Source: Deltaproteobacteria bacterium (lineage in GTDB: Bacteria > Myxococcota_A > UBA796 > GCA-2862545). Taken from it: a stretch of DNA of 43,337 nucleotides. Numbering within the stretch: the first letter of the stretch is position 1; every line of letters starts with the position of its first letter. The notes beneath the pieces were generated by a model, which had not been told where the DNA came from, searched no databases, and worked only from the letters and a program-made list of their open reading frames with translations. The translations under genes were made by a program, and so were the position numbers. Location: positions 1 to 43,337 of the forward strand of contig JAFGVK010000117.1 in NCBI GenBank assembly GCA_016938035.1. The letters run 5' to 3'. Shown here piece after piece: positions 32,790-40,986 of this stretch.

Positions 32790-34109
32790 TCAATTCTCCG
32801 TTTTCTCGTGATCCGACAGGGCCAGGGCCAGCCCCAGCACCAGCCACGAGAGCACATCGTCGAAGCGGTCTGCGGTCAACCACAGTAGCCCGGTGGCGGC
32901 AAGGCCCGCCACGATCCCTGCGGCGGTCTGGCGCTCCCTCCCCGACAGGGACCTCAGCCGCACCAGCAGCAGGCGAGCGAGCGCCCACAGCGCCGCACCG
33001 TGGGCCACCAGCCCCGCGACTCCCTGCTCAACCGCTACCTTGAGCCAGGTGTTGTGGGACGAGAGCGTCACGCCCCACGGGATCAGCGCGCTCGCCAGGT
33101 CCGGGAAGCGCCCCAGCCCCACCCCGAGCCAGGGAGACGACTGGAACAGGGTCCAGCTCGCCCGGACCAGGTCGGCCCGCTGCCGGAGGCTCGCGTGGCC
33201 CAGCTTGGTCTCCATGTCGGGGTGGACCAGGGAGTGGAGGCGGTGCTCCACCCCGTCCATTCGGACGCCGAGCTTGGCGCCGACCACCACCAGCGCGACC
33301 ACCAACAAGAGCAGCCGCCACCGCCGGCGGTATCGCCAGGCGAACCACAGGCCCAGCAGCGCCCCCACCAGAAAGCCCGAGCGAGACATGGTCTGGAGCA
33401 GCGCGATGGGCCACAGCGCCAACAGCGCGCCCTCGGCCCACGGCCCCCACCGACCCGGCCAGCGCCAGGAGGCCACGGGCACCAGGAGGAGCAGCAGCAT
33501 CGCCCAGTCGTTGGGGCTGCCGGTGTGGCCGCTGGAGCGGAAGCGCCACCCGACGTCCCGCGCCGTGACGTGGAGGGCGTTGAGCCCCTGGGGGATGCTC
33601 ACCGCCAGGAGCAGGAGCAGCACCGCCCCGATCACCCTGGTCAGGTCATAGACCTGCTCCCTCCGCACCGCGACCGGCAGGTGGTGGACGAAGACCACGA
33701 GCAGCACCGCGCTAGAGAGCGGGGCGAGCCCCTCCTGCCACCCGCCGACCAGGGTGGCGAGCCCCATCGAGACCAGCACGGCCAGCAGCGGACCGCTGAG
33801 GGGAGTCCACACAAGCGGGAGCCCCCCCCGCGCTATCGAGAGGAGCAGCGAGAGGCCCACGGCCACCTTGCCGAGGGTGACCGGCAGGCCGAGCACGACC
33901 AGCAGCGGGCCCAGCGGGGTGAGCAGCACCCCGGTGACCAGCCCAGCCCGCGCCAGCCCGCGCCAGCCCAGGCCATCCAGCAGCGCGGCGAGCACCAGCA
34001 GTCCGGCGGCCCACCACACCCCCGCGAACAGCCCGACCGCCGTGAGTGCGAGCGCCAGCGCGATCTGCGCGGCGAGCCCCTGCTCCTCGCGGGCGGGGGT
34101 CAGGGCCAT
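32790..34109 (-). CDS. O-antigen ligase/polymerase-like membrane protein, third of three
   Basis: The 439-residue protein has about twelve hydrophobic helices with 'RFRSSGHTGSPNDWAMLLLL', 'QTMSRSGFLVGALLGL' and, after the large periplasmic loop, 'TLSSHNTWLKVAVEQGVAGLV' (the conserved HN…E-Q-G signature of the family). Its sequence differs clearly from the two others in the operon, so it is not a recent duplicate. It may polymerise, ligate or terminate a distinct glycan. The ATG at 34109 overlaps the heparinase-like gene end by ten bases. The product ends 'ALALSDHEKTEN' in the cytoplasm. Confidence 0.88.
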   Translation of the reverse strand: MALTPAREEQGLAAQIALALALTAVGLFAGVWWAAGLLVLAALLDGLGWRGLARAGLVTGVLLTPLGPLLVVLGLPVTLGKVAVGLSLLLSIARGGLPLVWTPLSGPLLAVLVSMGLATLVGGWQEGLAPLSSAVLLVVFVHHLPVAVRREQVYDLTRVIGAVLLLLLAVSIPQGLNALHVTARDVGWRFRSSGHTGSPNDWAMLLLLLVPVASWRWPGRWGPWAEGALLALWPIALLQTMSRSGFLVGALLGLWFAWRYRRRWRLLLLVVALVVVGAKLGVRMDGVEHRLHSLVHPDMETKLGHASLRQRADLVRASWTLFQSSPWLGVGLGRFPDLASALIPWGVTLSSHNTWLKVAVEQGVAGLVAHGAALWALARLLLVRLRSLSGRERQTAAGIVAGLAATGLLWLTADRFDDVLSWLVLGLALALSDHEKTEN

Positions 34110-35890
34110 AGGCGATCTGGCTCCTCGACCTGGTCCGGGCGCGGCACCGAGGCGAGGCGCCGCCCGTCCAGGTGCACCTCCAGGGCCTCCCCCTCCACCA
34201 GGCTCAGGCCCTCCCCCACCAGCAGCACCCACCCGGTGGCGCGCGAGGGCGAGAAGCTCCCCGCGATCACCTGGGAGGGCTCCCACCGGCCCATGCAGGC
34301 GCTGACTCGCCCGGCGACTACCTCGATGGCGTCGAACCCAAAGCCGCGGACCTCACCCTGGCGTCCCGTGAGCCGCCCGCTGGCGGGGTCCCACCCCAGC
34401 CCCCGCTCCAGGGGGAGCCGCGACACCCCGGCCGCGGGGCCCCCGAGCACCCTGTCCGCGATCCACAGCACCGACCGCGCGTCGTCGATCGCCCACACCA
34501 CCAGGGTCCGCCGGTGGATCGGGGCGCCGTCGAGGTGGCGGTAGCCGTCGTGGCTCCCTCCTAGCGCCCAGGCCACCCCGCGCGGGGTGCGCAGCGCGCG
34601 CGGCGGCAGCACCTCACACTGGGCGGGGCGGCGCCCGATCCTGAAGGTGCCCCACAGCTCGGCGGAGTCCTCGCCCTCCAGCGCGACGGTGGCGTGGGCC
34701 GCGGTGGAGCGCCCCCACCCCCTGTGGGGGTCCTGGTGGTAGCCGGCCACTCCGGGATCCACCACGATCGGCGCGTCGGCGACGATCCACTCGAAGGAGA
34801 GGGTGTCGGCGTGGGCGTGGCCCGGCTGGTGCTCCGCCCCCACCTGCGCCGCGTCGAACAACAGGTGATGCCCCCCTGCCCTGCAGACGACCCAGCCGTC
34901 CAGGACCTCAGCCCCGTCCCGGGGAGCGGGCACCGCGAGCCCCAACGCCGCGGCGCCCGCCCGGAGCGAGCCCAGGGTGGGCGCAGGGCCAGGGGCGGCG
35001 TCGTTGAGCTGCGGCAGCCGGCCAGACCTGGGGCTCACCCGCTCCAGCCAGCGCAGCATCCGCTCCGCCGCCCCCCGCACCTCGCCCTCTGGCAGCCCCG
35101 CCCGCCGCCGCGCCGCCAGCAGGTCGAGCAGCCCGGCGGTGAGCACCGCGTGGTACATCGCGGTCCGCTCCTCGTGGCCACCTGCGGGAAGAAGCTGCTC
35201 TCCGAGCACCTTGCGGAGCAGCGGCTCGCTCACCAGGCCCCAGCGCTCGGGCCCCTCCAGCACCGCCCGCGCCAGCTCGATCGCCACAGCGTTCTCCCAC
35301 AGGTGGTTGGCCTGCAGATCCAGCTCCCGCCGGTCGATCAGCGCCTCTACCTGAGTCCCCAGCGAGCGGATCCGGGCCTCGTCCCCTGGGAGCTGGGAGA
35401 GCGCCAAGGCCTTGGCCCAGGCCTGAATCCGGCGCGACAGGGTGTAGGGGTGCCAGGCGGGGCGGGCGGGGATCGGCTGTGTCGCCATCCAGTGGTCCAT
35501 CGCGTCCCGGATCACCTCCGCACCCCGCTGCCCCTGGGCCAACAGCGGGTCGACCATCGCGAAGCCGTGGAGCGGCAGCACGAAGAGCGGCCCCCGCTCC
35601 GCTGCCCCCCAGGGCCAGCCCCCGCGCCAGCTCGCCGGCTGGTCGAGCACCCGCACGACCCCCGACATCAGCTCGTCACCCTGCGGGTGCCCCTCCCCGT
35701 AGGCCCACGCGGGCCACGGGCCATCCCCGCGGCGCAGCCGCACGGCCGCACCGCGGAGCGGGCGCTCGGCCCACCAGCCCGGAGGTCGGCGGTCCATCCC
35801 CTCGACGACGACCCTGCGCAGGCGCCCCCACCACTGCTCGGACCGCAGCGGCCCGAGGGTGCGAGCCAGCCTCTGCAGCCCCAGCGTCAT
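34100..35890 (-). CDS. Heparinase II/III-like polysaccharide lyase family protein
   Basis: The 596-residue protein has the α/α-toroid first part (about 1-330; 'LQANHLWENAVAIELARAVL' with the family's conserved NHxxxNG-like segment) and a β-sheet part with 'GHAHADTLSFEWIVADAPIVVDPGVAGY' and 'STAAHATVALEG' (about 370-420). In the heparinase II/III family these His and Tyr residues act in β-elimination of uronic-acid polymers. Lyases of this kind in polysaccharide operons usually edit or clear the product. No signal peptide is visible, which is odd for a periplasmic lyase; the N-terminus 'MTLGLQRLARTLGPLRS' is only weakly hydrophobic. Its ATG overlaps the stop of the bi-domain oxidoreductase gene (ATGA). 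Confidence 0.87.
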   Translation of the reverse strand: MTLGLQRLARTLGPLRSEQWWGRLRRVVVEGMDRRPPGWWAERPLRGAAVRLRRGDGPWPAWAYGEGHPQGDELMSGVVRVLDQPASWRGGWPWGAAERGPLFVLPLHGFAMVDPLLAQGQRGAEVIRDAMDHWMATQPIPARPAWHPYTLSRRIQAWAKALALSQLPGDEARIRSLGTQVEALIDRRELDLQANHLWENAVAIELARAVLEGPERWGLVSEPLLRKVLGEQLLPAGGHEERTAMYHAVLTAGLLDLLAARRRAGLPEGEVRGAAERMLRWLERVSPRSGRLPQLNDAAPGPAPTLGSLRAGAAALGLAVPAPRDGAEVLDGWVVCRAGGHHLLFDAAQVGAEHQPGHAHADTLSFEWIVADAPIVVDPGVAGYHQDPHRGWGRSTAAHATVALEGEDSAELWGTFRIGRRPAQCEVLPPRALRTPRGVAWALGGSHDGYRHLDGAPIHRRTLVVWAIDDARSVLWIADRVLGGPAAGVSRLPLERGLGWDPASGRLTGRQGEVRGFGFDAIEVVAGRVSACMGRWEPSQVIAGSFSPSRATGWVLLVGEGLSLVEGEALEVHLDGRRLASVPRPDQVEEPDRLWP

Positions 35891-38073
35891 GGGGCGTCAG
35901 GACAGGGCCACGCGGTCTCCACCGGGACCCCTCGCTCCATCGCCGCTGCTGCGGCGAACATCACATGGTGGACGTGCCAGACCTCGTCCATCGGCACGGC
36001 CGGGACGCCGGTCGCGAGCGCCTGCAGGAAGGCGCTGAGCTGCTCTACGCTCCCCTTCTGCTGCCCCCTGGGCGCCCGGAGCTTGCTCTGGCGCCCACCG
36101 GACCACACCGTGCCCGCAGACCAGTCCTCCACCACGGCGACCTTGCCCCCGCCGAACACCTCGAGGCGCTCCTTGGGCAGCCCCCGGTCGCCCTCCGTGG
36201 CGTAGAGGATCTGCGCCACGGAGCCGTCGGTGTACTCCAGGGTGATGGCGAAGCTGTCGCCAGCGATCGCCGACGGGCCGCCCCCCATCGGAGCGCAGGA
36301 GACCCTGCTCACCGGCGCCCCGACGACCGCCTGGCACACGTCGATGAAATGGACCCCCTCGGCCACTAGCCTGCCCCCGCCCTCAGCCGCCTCACGGACC
36401 CAGTGATCGGCGGGGATCTGCCCCGCGTTGACGCGGTACTGAATCGAGAGGGGATCAGCCCGCCCCGCGAAGACCTCGCGCACCTTGGCGACGTAGGGGG
36501 AGAACCTGCGGTTGGTCCCCACCTGCACCAGGCGATCGGCGCGGCGCTGCGCCACGACCAGCGCGCTGAGCTCGTCCGGGGTGACGCAAACCGGCTTCTC
36601 GACGAAGACGTGCTTGCCCGCCTCCAGCGCCTTGAGGCTGAGCGGCGCGTGCAGGCGGTGCCTGGTGCCGATCACCACCGCGTCGATCGCAGCGTCGGTG
36701 AACACCCGCTCCGCGTCGGTCCCCCCCCAGGAGAAGCCGCTGCCCTTGCGCACGTTCTCAGCGCTCGGACCCGTGCGGTTCACCACCCCGACGAGCCGCG
36801 CGTCCGTCCGACGGAGCGAGGGCAGGAGCACGCCGCGGACGAAGGTGCCCGCGCCGATCAGGCCGATGCCCGGCGCCCTGTTGACCGTCGCGACGCGCCG
36901 AGGGCCGGGGGCGGCGCTGGCGGGGCGGGCCACAGGGCGCACCTCGCGGGCCTCCGGCTCGCCGTACTCGAGGATCACGCCCACGCTGGGCTCGTCGCTC
37001 TCTAGCAGGGCGTAGGCGTCGAGGGCCTGATCGATCCCGAAGCGGTGGGTGAGGATCGGCCCCAGCACCACCCTGCCGTCCTCCACCGCCTCCAGGAAGG
37101 CCTGGATGTTGCGCTGCTCGGTGTAGCGCACATAGGCGAGCGGGTAGTCCTGCCCGCGCTCCTCGTAGTCCGCGTCGTAGCGGCCCGGGCCGTAGGACAT
37201 CGACATCCGCAGGTCCAGCTCCTTGCGGTAGGCGTCATCGCGGGGCATCTCGAGCCCCACCAAGCCCACCGCGATGACCTTCCCCCTGAGCCGGGCCGCC
37301 TGCACCGCCAGCTCCACCGGGCCGTTGTTCCCCGGTGAGGAGGCGGCGATCAACACCGCGTCCACCCCGTGCCCGCCGGTGAAGGCCATCACCTCGTCGA
37401 GCACCCTGGTGGCGTCGGAGGTGCCCGCGGCGCAGCCCGTCTGCAGCGCCAACTCCACCGCCCGCTGAGAGAGGTCGAAGGCGAAGACCCTCGCGCCGCT
37501 CGCCGCGGCGAGCTGCGCGGTGAGGTTCCCGATCAGCCCCAGCCCGATCACCAGCACCCTGTCGCCGAGGCGCAGCTCCGCCTGGCGCACCCCCTGCAGC
37601 GCGATCGCCCCCACCGTGGCGCAGGCCCCCTCCTCGAAGGAGACCCCGTCCGGGAGCGGCACCAGCAGGTTGCGCGGCACCCAGTTCACCTCGGCGTGCG
37701 CCGCGTAGCCCGCACCCGCGCAGGCGACCCTGGTGCCGGGCCGGAGATCACCCACACCCTCGGCGTCCATCACCACCCCAGCGCTGGAGTAGCCCATCGC
37801 GATGGGGGTGTTGAGCTTCTCCTGCACCTGCTCGATGGTGCGCTGCAGGCCCTCCTGCTGGACCTTCTGCAGCACCCGCTTGACCAGGTCGGGGCGCGCC
37901 TGCGCCTTCCCCACCAAGCTCTTGCGAGCCATCTGGACCAGGTACTTCTCGGTTCCTGCCGAGATCAGCGAGGCCCTGGTGTGGATCCTCGCCCCACCGG
38001 GCGCGGGGTGGGGAGCGTCGACCTCGGCGAGCCACAGCTCACCGGTGCGATAGGACTGGAGGACCTGCTTCAT
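35887..38073 (-). CDS. Bi-domain oxidoreductase (alcohol dehydrogenase-like + Gfo/Idh/MocA)
   Basis: The 728-residue protein fuses two NAD(P)-dependent enzymes. Residues about 1-370 are a medium-chain dehydrogenase: 'YSSAGVVMDAEGVGDLRPGTRV', 'GDRVLVIGLGLIGNLTAQLAA' (Rossmann) and 'GHGVDAVLIAASSPGN'. Residues about 390-728 are Gfo/Idh/MocA: 'GIGLIGAGTFVRGVLLPSL', 'HVFVEKPVCVTPDEL' (EKP motif) and 'EAAEGGGRLVAEGVHFIDV'. Such fusions recur beside heparinase II/III and glycosyltransferase genes in polysaccharide loci; the reaction is not established, though sugar oxidation or epimerisation is plausible. It follows the epimerase gene by five bases. Confidence 0.9.
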   Translation of the reverse strand: MKQVLQSYRTGELWLAEVDAPHPAPGGARIHTRASLISAGTEKYLVQMARKSLVGKAQARPDLVKRVLQKVQQEGLQRTIEQVQEKLNTPIAMGYSSAGVVMDAEGVGDLRPGTRVACAGAGYAAHAEVNWVPRNLLVPLPDGVSFEEGACATVGAIALQGVRQAELRLGDRVLVIGLGLIGNLTAQLAAASGARVFAFDLSQRAVELALQTGCAAGTSDATRVLDEVMAFTGGHGVDAVLIAASSPGNNGPVELAVQAARLRGKVIAVGLVGLEMPRDDAYRKELDLRMSMSYGPGRYDADYEERGQDYPLAYVRYTEQRNIQAFLEAVEDGRVVLGPILTHRFGIDQALDAYALLESDEPSVGVILEYGEPEAREVRPVARPASAAPGPRRVATVNRAPGIGLIGAGTFVRGVLLPSLRRTDARLVGVVNRTGPSAENVRKGSGFSWGGTDAERVFTDAAIDAVVIGTRHRLHAPLSLKALEAGKHVFVEKPVCVTPDELSALVVAQRRADRLVQVGTNRRFSPYVAKVREVFAGRADPLSIQYRVNAGQIPADHWVREAAEGGGRLVAEGVHFIDVCQAVVGAPVSRVSCAPMGGGPSAIAGDSFAITLEYTDGSVAQILYATEGDRGLPKERLEVFGGGKVAVVEDWSAGTVWSGGRQSKLRAPRGQQKGSVEQLSAFLQALATGVPAVPMDEVWHVHHVMFAAAAAMERGVPVETAWPCPDAP

Positions 38074-38078
38074 GGGGA

Positions 38079-39092
38079 CTACACCTTGTAGAAGTCTCGA
38101 TACCAGCGAACAAACGCGTTGACGCCAGCCTGGATCGCGGTGGAGGGGCGGTAGCCCACAGCCCCCACCAGGTCCGAGCAGTCCGCGTAGGTGGCGGGCA
38201 CGTCGCCGGGCTGCAGCGGCATCATCTGGACCTGGGCCGGCCTGTCGAGTGCGACCTCAAGGGCCCGGATCATGTCCATCAGCCGCACCGGGCTGTTGTT
38301 CCCGATGTTGAAAATCCGGAAGGGAGCGCTGGAGCTGGCGATGTCCGGCGCGTCGCTGTCCCACTCGGGGTTGGGCGCGGACGGTCCGGCCCGCAGCAGC
38401 CTGGTGATCCCCTCCACCACGTCCCCCACGTAGGTGAAGTCCCGCACCATCTCTCCATAGTTGAAGACCGGGATGGGCTCCCCCTGGAGGATCGCCTTGG
38501 TGAACAGGAACATCGCCATGTCGGGCCGGCCCCAGGGGCCGTAGACGGTGAAGAAGCGCATCCCGGTGACGGGGGTGCGGAAGATGTGCGCGTAGGAGTG
38601 CGCCATCAACTCGTTCGCCCGCTTGGTGGCAGCATACAGCGACACGGGGTGGGCGACCGGCTTGTGCTCCGAGAAGGGCATGCCGGTGTTGGCGCCGTAC
38701 ACCGAGCTCGACGAGGCGTAGAGGAGGTGGGGGACCTCCTGGTGCCGGCAGCCCTCCAGGACGTTGAGGAAGGCGGTGACGTTGTTGTCCACGTAGGCGT
38801 GCGGGTGGGTGAGCGAGTAGCGCACCCCCGCCTGCGCCGCGAGGTGGACCACCGCGTCGAAGCGGTGTCCCGCAAACAGCGCCGCGACCCCGTCCCTGTC
38901 GACGAGATCCATGCGGTGGAACTCCAGCTGCGGAGCGTCAGCGAGGTCCGCGAGGCGTCCTTCCTTGAGCGCGAGGTCATAGTAGTCGTTGACGTTATCG
39001 ACACCCACCACCCGCACCCCCTCAGCGAGCAGGCGTTTGGTGAGGTGGTAGCCGATGAAGCCAGCGGTTCCAGTGACGAGAACGGTGTTCAC
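38079..39092 (-). CDS. NAD-dependent nucleotide-sugar epimerase (UDP-glucuronate 4-epimerase-like)
   Basis: The 337-residue short-chain dehydrogenase/reductase-type protein has 'VLVTGTAGFIGYHLTKRLL' (NAD site), 'LLYASSSSVYGANTGMPFSE' with the catalytic Ser, and 'YAATKRANELMAHSY' with the YxxxK pair. 'GMRFFTVYGPWGRPDMAMF' is the signature of the UDP-glucuronate/galacturonate epimerase branch. It should interconvert C4 epimers such as UDP-GlcA and UDP-GalA, providing uronic acid precursors. It lies between the bi-domain oxidoreductase and the nucleotide-sugar dehydrogenase in one run of genes with gaps under ten bases. Confidence 0.9.
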   Translation of the reverse strand: MNTVLVTGTAGFIGYHLTKRLLAEGVRVVGVDNVNDYYDLALKEGRLADLADAPQLEFHRMDLVDRDGVAALFAGHRFDAVVHLAAQAGVRYSLTHPHAYVDNNVTAFLNVLEGCRHQEVPHLLYASSSSVYGANTGMPFSEHKPVAHPVSLYAATKRANELMAHSYAHIFRTPVTGMRFFTVYGPWGRPDMAMFLFTKAILQGEPIPVFNYGEMVRDFTYVGDVVEGITRLLRAGPSAPNPEWDSDAPDIASSSAPFRIFNIGNNSPVRLMDMIRALEVALDRPAQVQMMPLQPGDVPATYADCSDLVGAVGYRPSTAIQAGVNAFVRWYRDFYKV

Positions 39093-39101
39093 GCGGTCTC
39101 C

Positions 39102-40379
39102 TTAGAGGCTGAGGACCGTGAGCGCGGCGGGCATCTCTCGACCTCGCAGCGCCGATTTCACATCGAAGACCACCCCGTCCTCGCGCACAACCGCCACGGG
39201 GTCCAGCGAGCGCCCATCGAGGTACTCACGGTGGGGGACGGCGAAGACCACCGCGTCCAGCTCGGCGAAGGCCGCGTCAGGAGAGAGCGTGAAGCCCATC
39301 TCGTGCTCCACCTCCTCTGGGATGGCCTGCGCGTCGTGGAACAGGGGCTCGATCCCGTACGATCGCAGCTCCTCGACGATGTCCACCACCCTGCTGTTGC
39401 GCAGGTCAGGGACGTTCTCCTTGAAGGTGAGGCCGAGCACCCCCACCTTGGCCCCGGTGAGCGGACGCCCCGCCTTGACCAGCGCCTTCACCACCCGCTG
39501 CCCGACCCTGTAGCCCATGGAGTCGTTGATCCTGCGCCCGGCGAGGATCACCTCGGGGTGATAGCCGAGCGACTCCGCGAGGGAGGTGAGGTAGTACGGG
39601 TCGACGCCGATGCAGTGGCCCCCGACCAGCCCCGGGGTGAAGGGGAGGAAGTTCCACTTGGTGCGGGCCGCCGTCAGCACGTCGAGCGTGGCGATGCCGA
39701 CCTTGTCGAAGATCAGCGACAGCTCGTTCATCAGGGCGATGTTGATGTCCCGCTGCGTGTTCTCGATCACCTTGGCGGCCTCGGCCACCTTGACCGAGGG
39801 GGCCCGGTGGACCCCCGCCGAGATGATGGCCTCGTAGACCGCCGCGACCCGCTCAAGGGTCGGCCCGTCCTCGCCAGACACCACCTTGACGATGCGCGAC
39901 AGGGTGTGCTCTTTGTCGCCGGGGTTGATGCGCTCAGGAGAGTAGCCGACGTGGAAGTCCACCGAGCGGGTGAGTCCCGACTCTGCCTCCAGGATCGGCC
40001 CACAGATGTCCTCGGTGACACCCGGGTAGACGGTGGACTCGTAGACGACCACCGCGCCGGGCTTGAGGACGCGCCCCACCGTGCGCGTGGCCGAGCGCAC
40101 GGGGCCCAGATCCGGCTGGTGGGCCTCGTCGATGGGGGTGGGGACGGTCACCACGAAGAAGGTGCAGTCGGCCAGATCGGCGGTGTCTGCCGTATACAGG
40201 AGGCTGCTCCCTGCCAGCTCGTCCGGGGTGGTCTCCCTGGTGCGGTCGACGCCCTCACGCAGCTCGCGCACCCGCACCTTGTTGATATCGAAGCCCACCA
40301 CCCCCGGAAAGACCCGAGCGAAGGCGAGCGCGACGGGGAGCCCCACGTATCCAAGACCGATGACCGCGATTTTCTCCAA
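39102..40379 (-). CDS. Nucleotide-sugar 6-dehydrogenase (UDP-HexNAc/UDP-Glc dehydrogenase family)
   Basis: The 425-residue protein shows 'KIAVIGLGYVGLPVALAFA' (NAD site), 'GYSPERINPGDKEHTL' and 'KVIENTQRDINIALMNEL'. The active site 'VGGHCIGVDPYYLTSLAESLGY' contains the catalytic Cys, and 'VLGLTFKENVPDLRNSRVVDIVEEL' is the C-terminal UDP-binding part. 'GGHCIGVDPYYL' resembles WbpA/TviB-type UDP-N-acetylhexosamine dehydrogenases more than plain UDP-glucose dehydrogenases, so a UDP-N-acetyl-hexosaminuronate is likely. It oxidises C6 in two NAD steps. It is the first gene of the operon. The start is a TTG at 40379 with GAGGTG a few bases upstream. Confidence 0.92.
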   Translation of the reverse strand: MEKIAVIGLGYVGLPVALAFARVFPGVVGFDINKVRVRELREGVDRTRETTPDELAGSSLLYTADTADLADCTFFVVTVPTPIDEAHQPDLGPVRSATRTVGRVLKPGAVVVYESTVYPGVTEDICGPILEAESGLTRSVDFHVGYSPERINPGDKEHTLSRIVKVVSGEDGPTLERVAAVYEAIISAGVHRAPSVKVAEAAKVIENTQRDINIALMNELSLIFDKVGIATLDVLTAARTKWNFLPFTPGLVGGHCIGVDPYYLTSLAESLGYHPEVILAGRRINDSMGYRVGQRVVKALVKAGRPLTGAKVGVLGLTFKENVPDLRNSRVVDIVEELRSYGIEPLFHDAQAIPEEVEHEMGFTLSPDAAFAELDAVVFAVPHREYLDGRSLDPVAVVREDGVVFDVKSALRGREMPAALTVLSL

Positions 40380-40461
40380 AGCTCACCTCACGTCAATGCG
40401 CTGTGCACTATCTCGCCTCCCCCACCCCTGCGACGAAAAAGCGGCGGCGGGGATTGGCCGA

Positions 40462-40983
40462 CTATGGCGACGGCTGGCGGAAGAAGTACATCCCGATCAA
40501 GACGGAACCCGCCACAACAAAAGCGGGGTGGACGCGCGCCACCAGCGCGGCGAAGGCCACACCCGCGAGGATCGCCCCGGCCCACCCCGTCACCCCCGAG
40601 GGCGCGAGGTCCACCGCGACATAGAACAGCATCCCCACCACCGCGGGGCGCGCCCCGCGCATCGCGCCGGCCACCCACGGGTTGTCGTGGTAGCGCACGA
40701 TGATCCCGGCCAGCAGCCCCATCAGCGCCACCCCTGGCAGGGTCACCCCCACCAGGGCCACCAGGGCCCCCAGCCAGCCCCCCTCCTGCCAGCCCACCCA
40801 GGCTGCCATCTTGAGCGCGATAGGCCCTGGGAGCGCGTACCCGGCGGCCAGGCCCTCCAGAAACTGCTGCTCGGTGACCCAGCCCGCTCCCACACACTCG
40901 GCCTGCACCAGCGGGATCATCGAGGGGCCGCCCCCGTACCCGAACAACCCCACGCGAAAGAACGCCGCGAACAGCTCCCACAT
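40462..40983 (-). CDS. chrA: Single-domain chromate-transporter family protein
   Basis: The 173-residue protein is half the usual ChrA length, as in short-chain CHR proteins. It has 'FRVGLFGYGGGPSMIPLVQ', 'WVTEQQFLEGLAAGYALPGPIALKMAAWVGW' and about six hydrophobic helices. Members export chromate, or other anions, by proton antiport. Short-chain CHR proteins normally come in pairs that form a heterodimer; no second half is visible here, so it may act as a homodimer. It follows the TcdA gene by three bases and lies 82 bases before the polysaccharide operon start on the same strand. Confidence 0.85.
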   Translation of the reverse strand: MWELFAAFFRVGLFGYGGGPSMIPLVQAECVGAGWVTEQQFLEGLAAGYALPGPIALKMAAWVGWQEGGWLGALVALVGVTLPGVALMGLLAGIIVRYHDNPWVAGAMRGARPAVVGMLFYVAVDLAPSGVTGWAGAILAGVAFAALVARVHPAFVVAGSVLIGMYFFRQPSP

Positions 40984-40986
40984 CGC

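Noticed and set aside
38586..40703. 705-codon plus-strand frame opposite the epimerase and dehydrogenase
   Set aside because: It crosses two genuine genes and an intergenic gap in antisense and shows the typical His/Val/Arg bias of a shadow.
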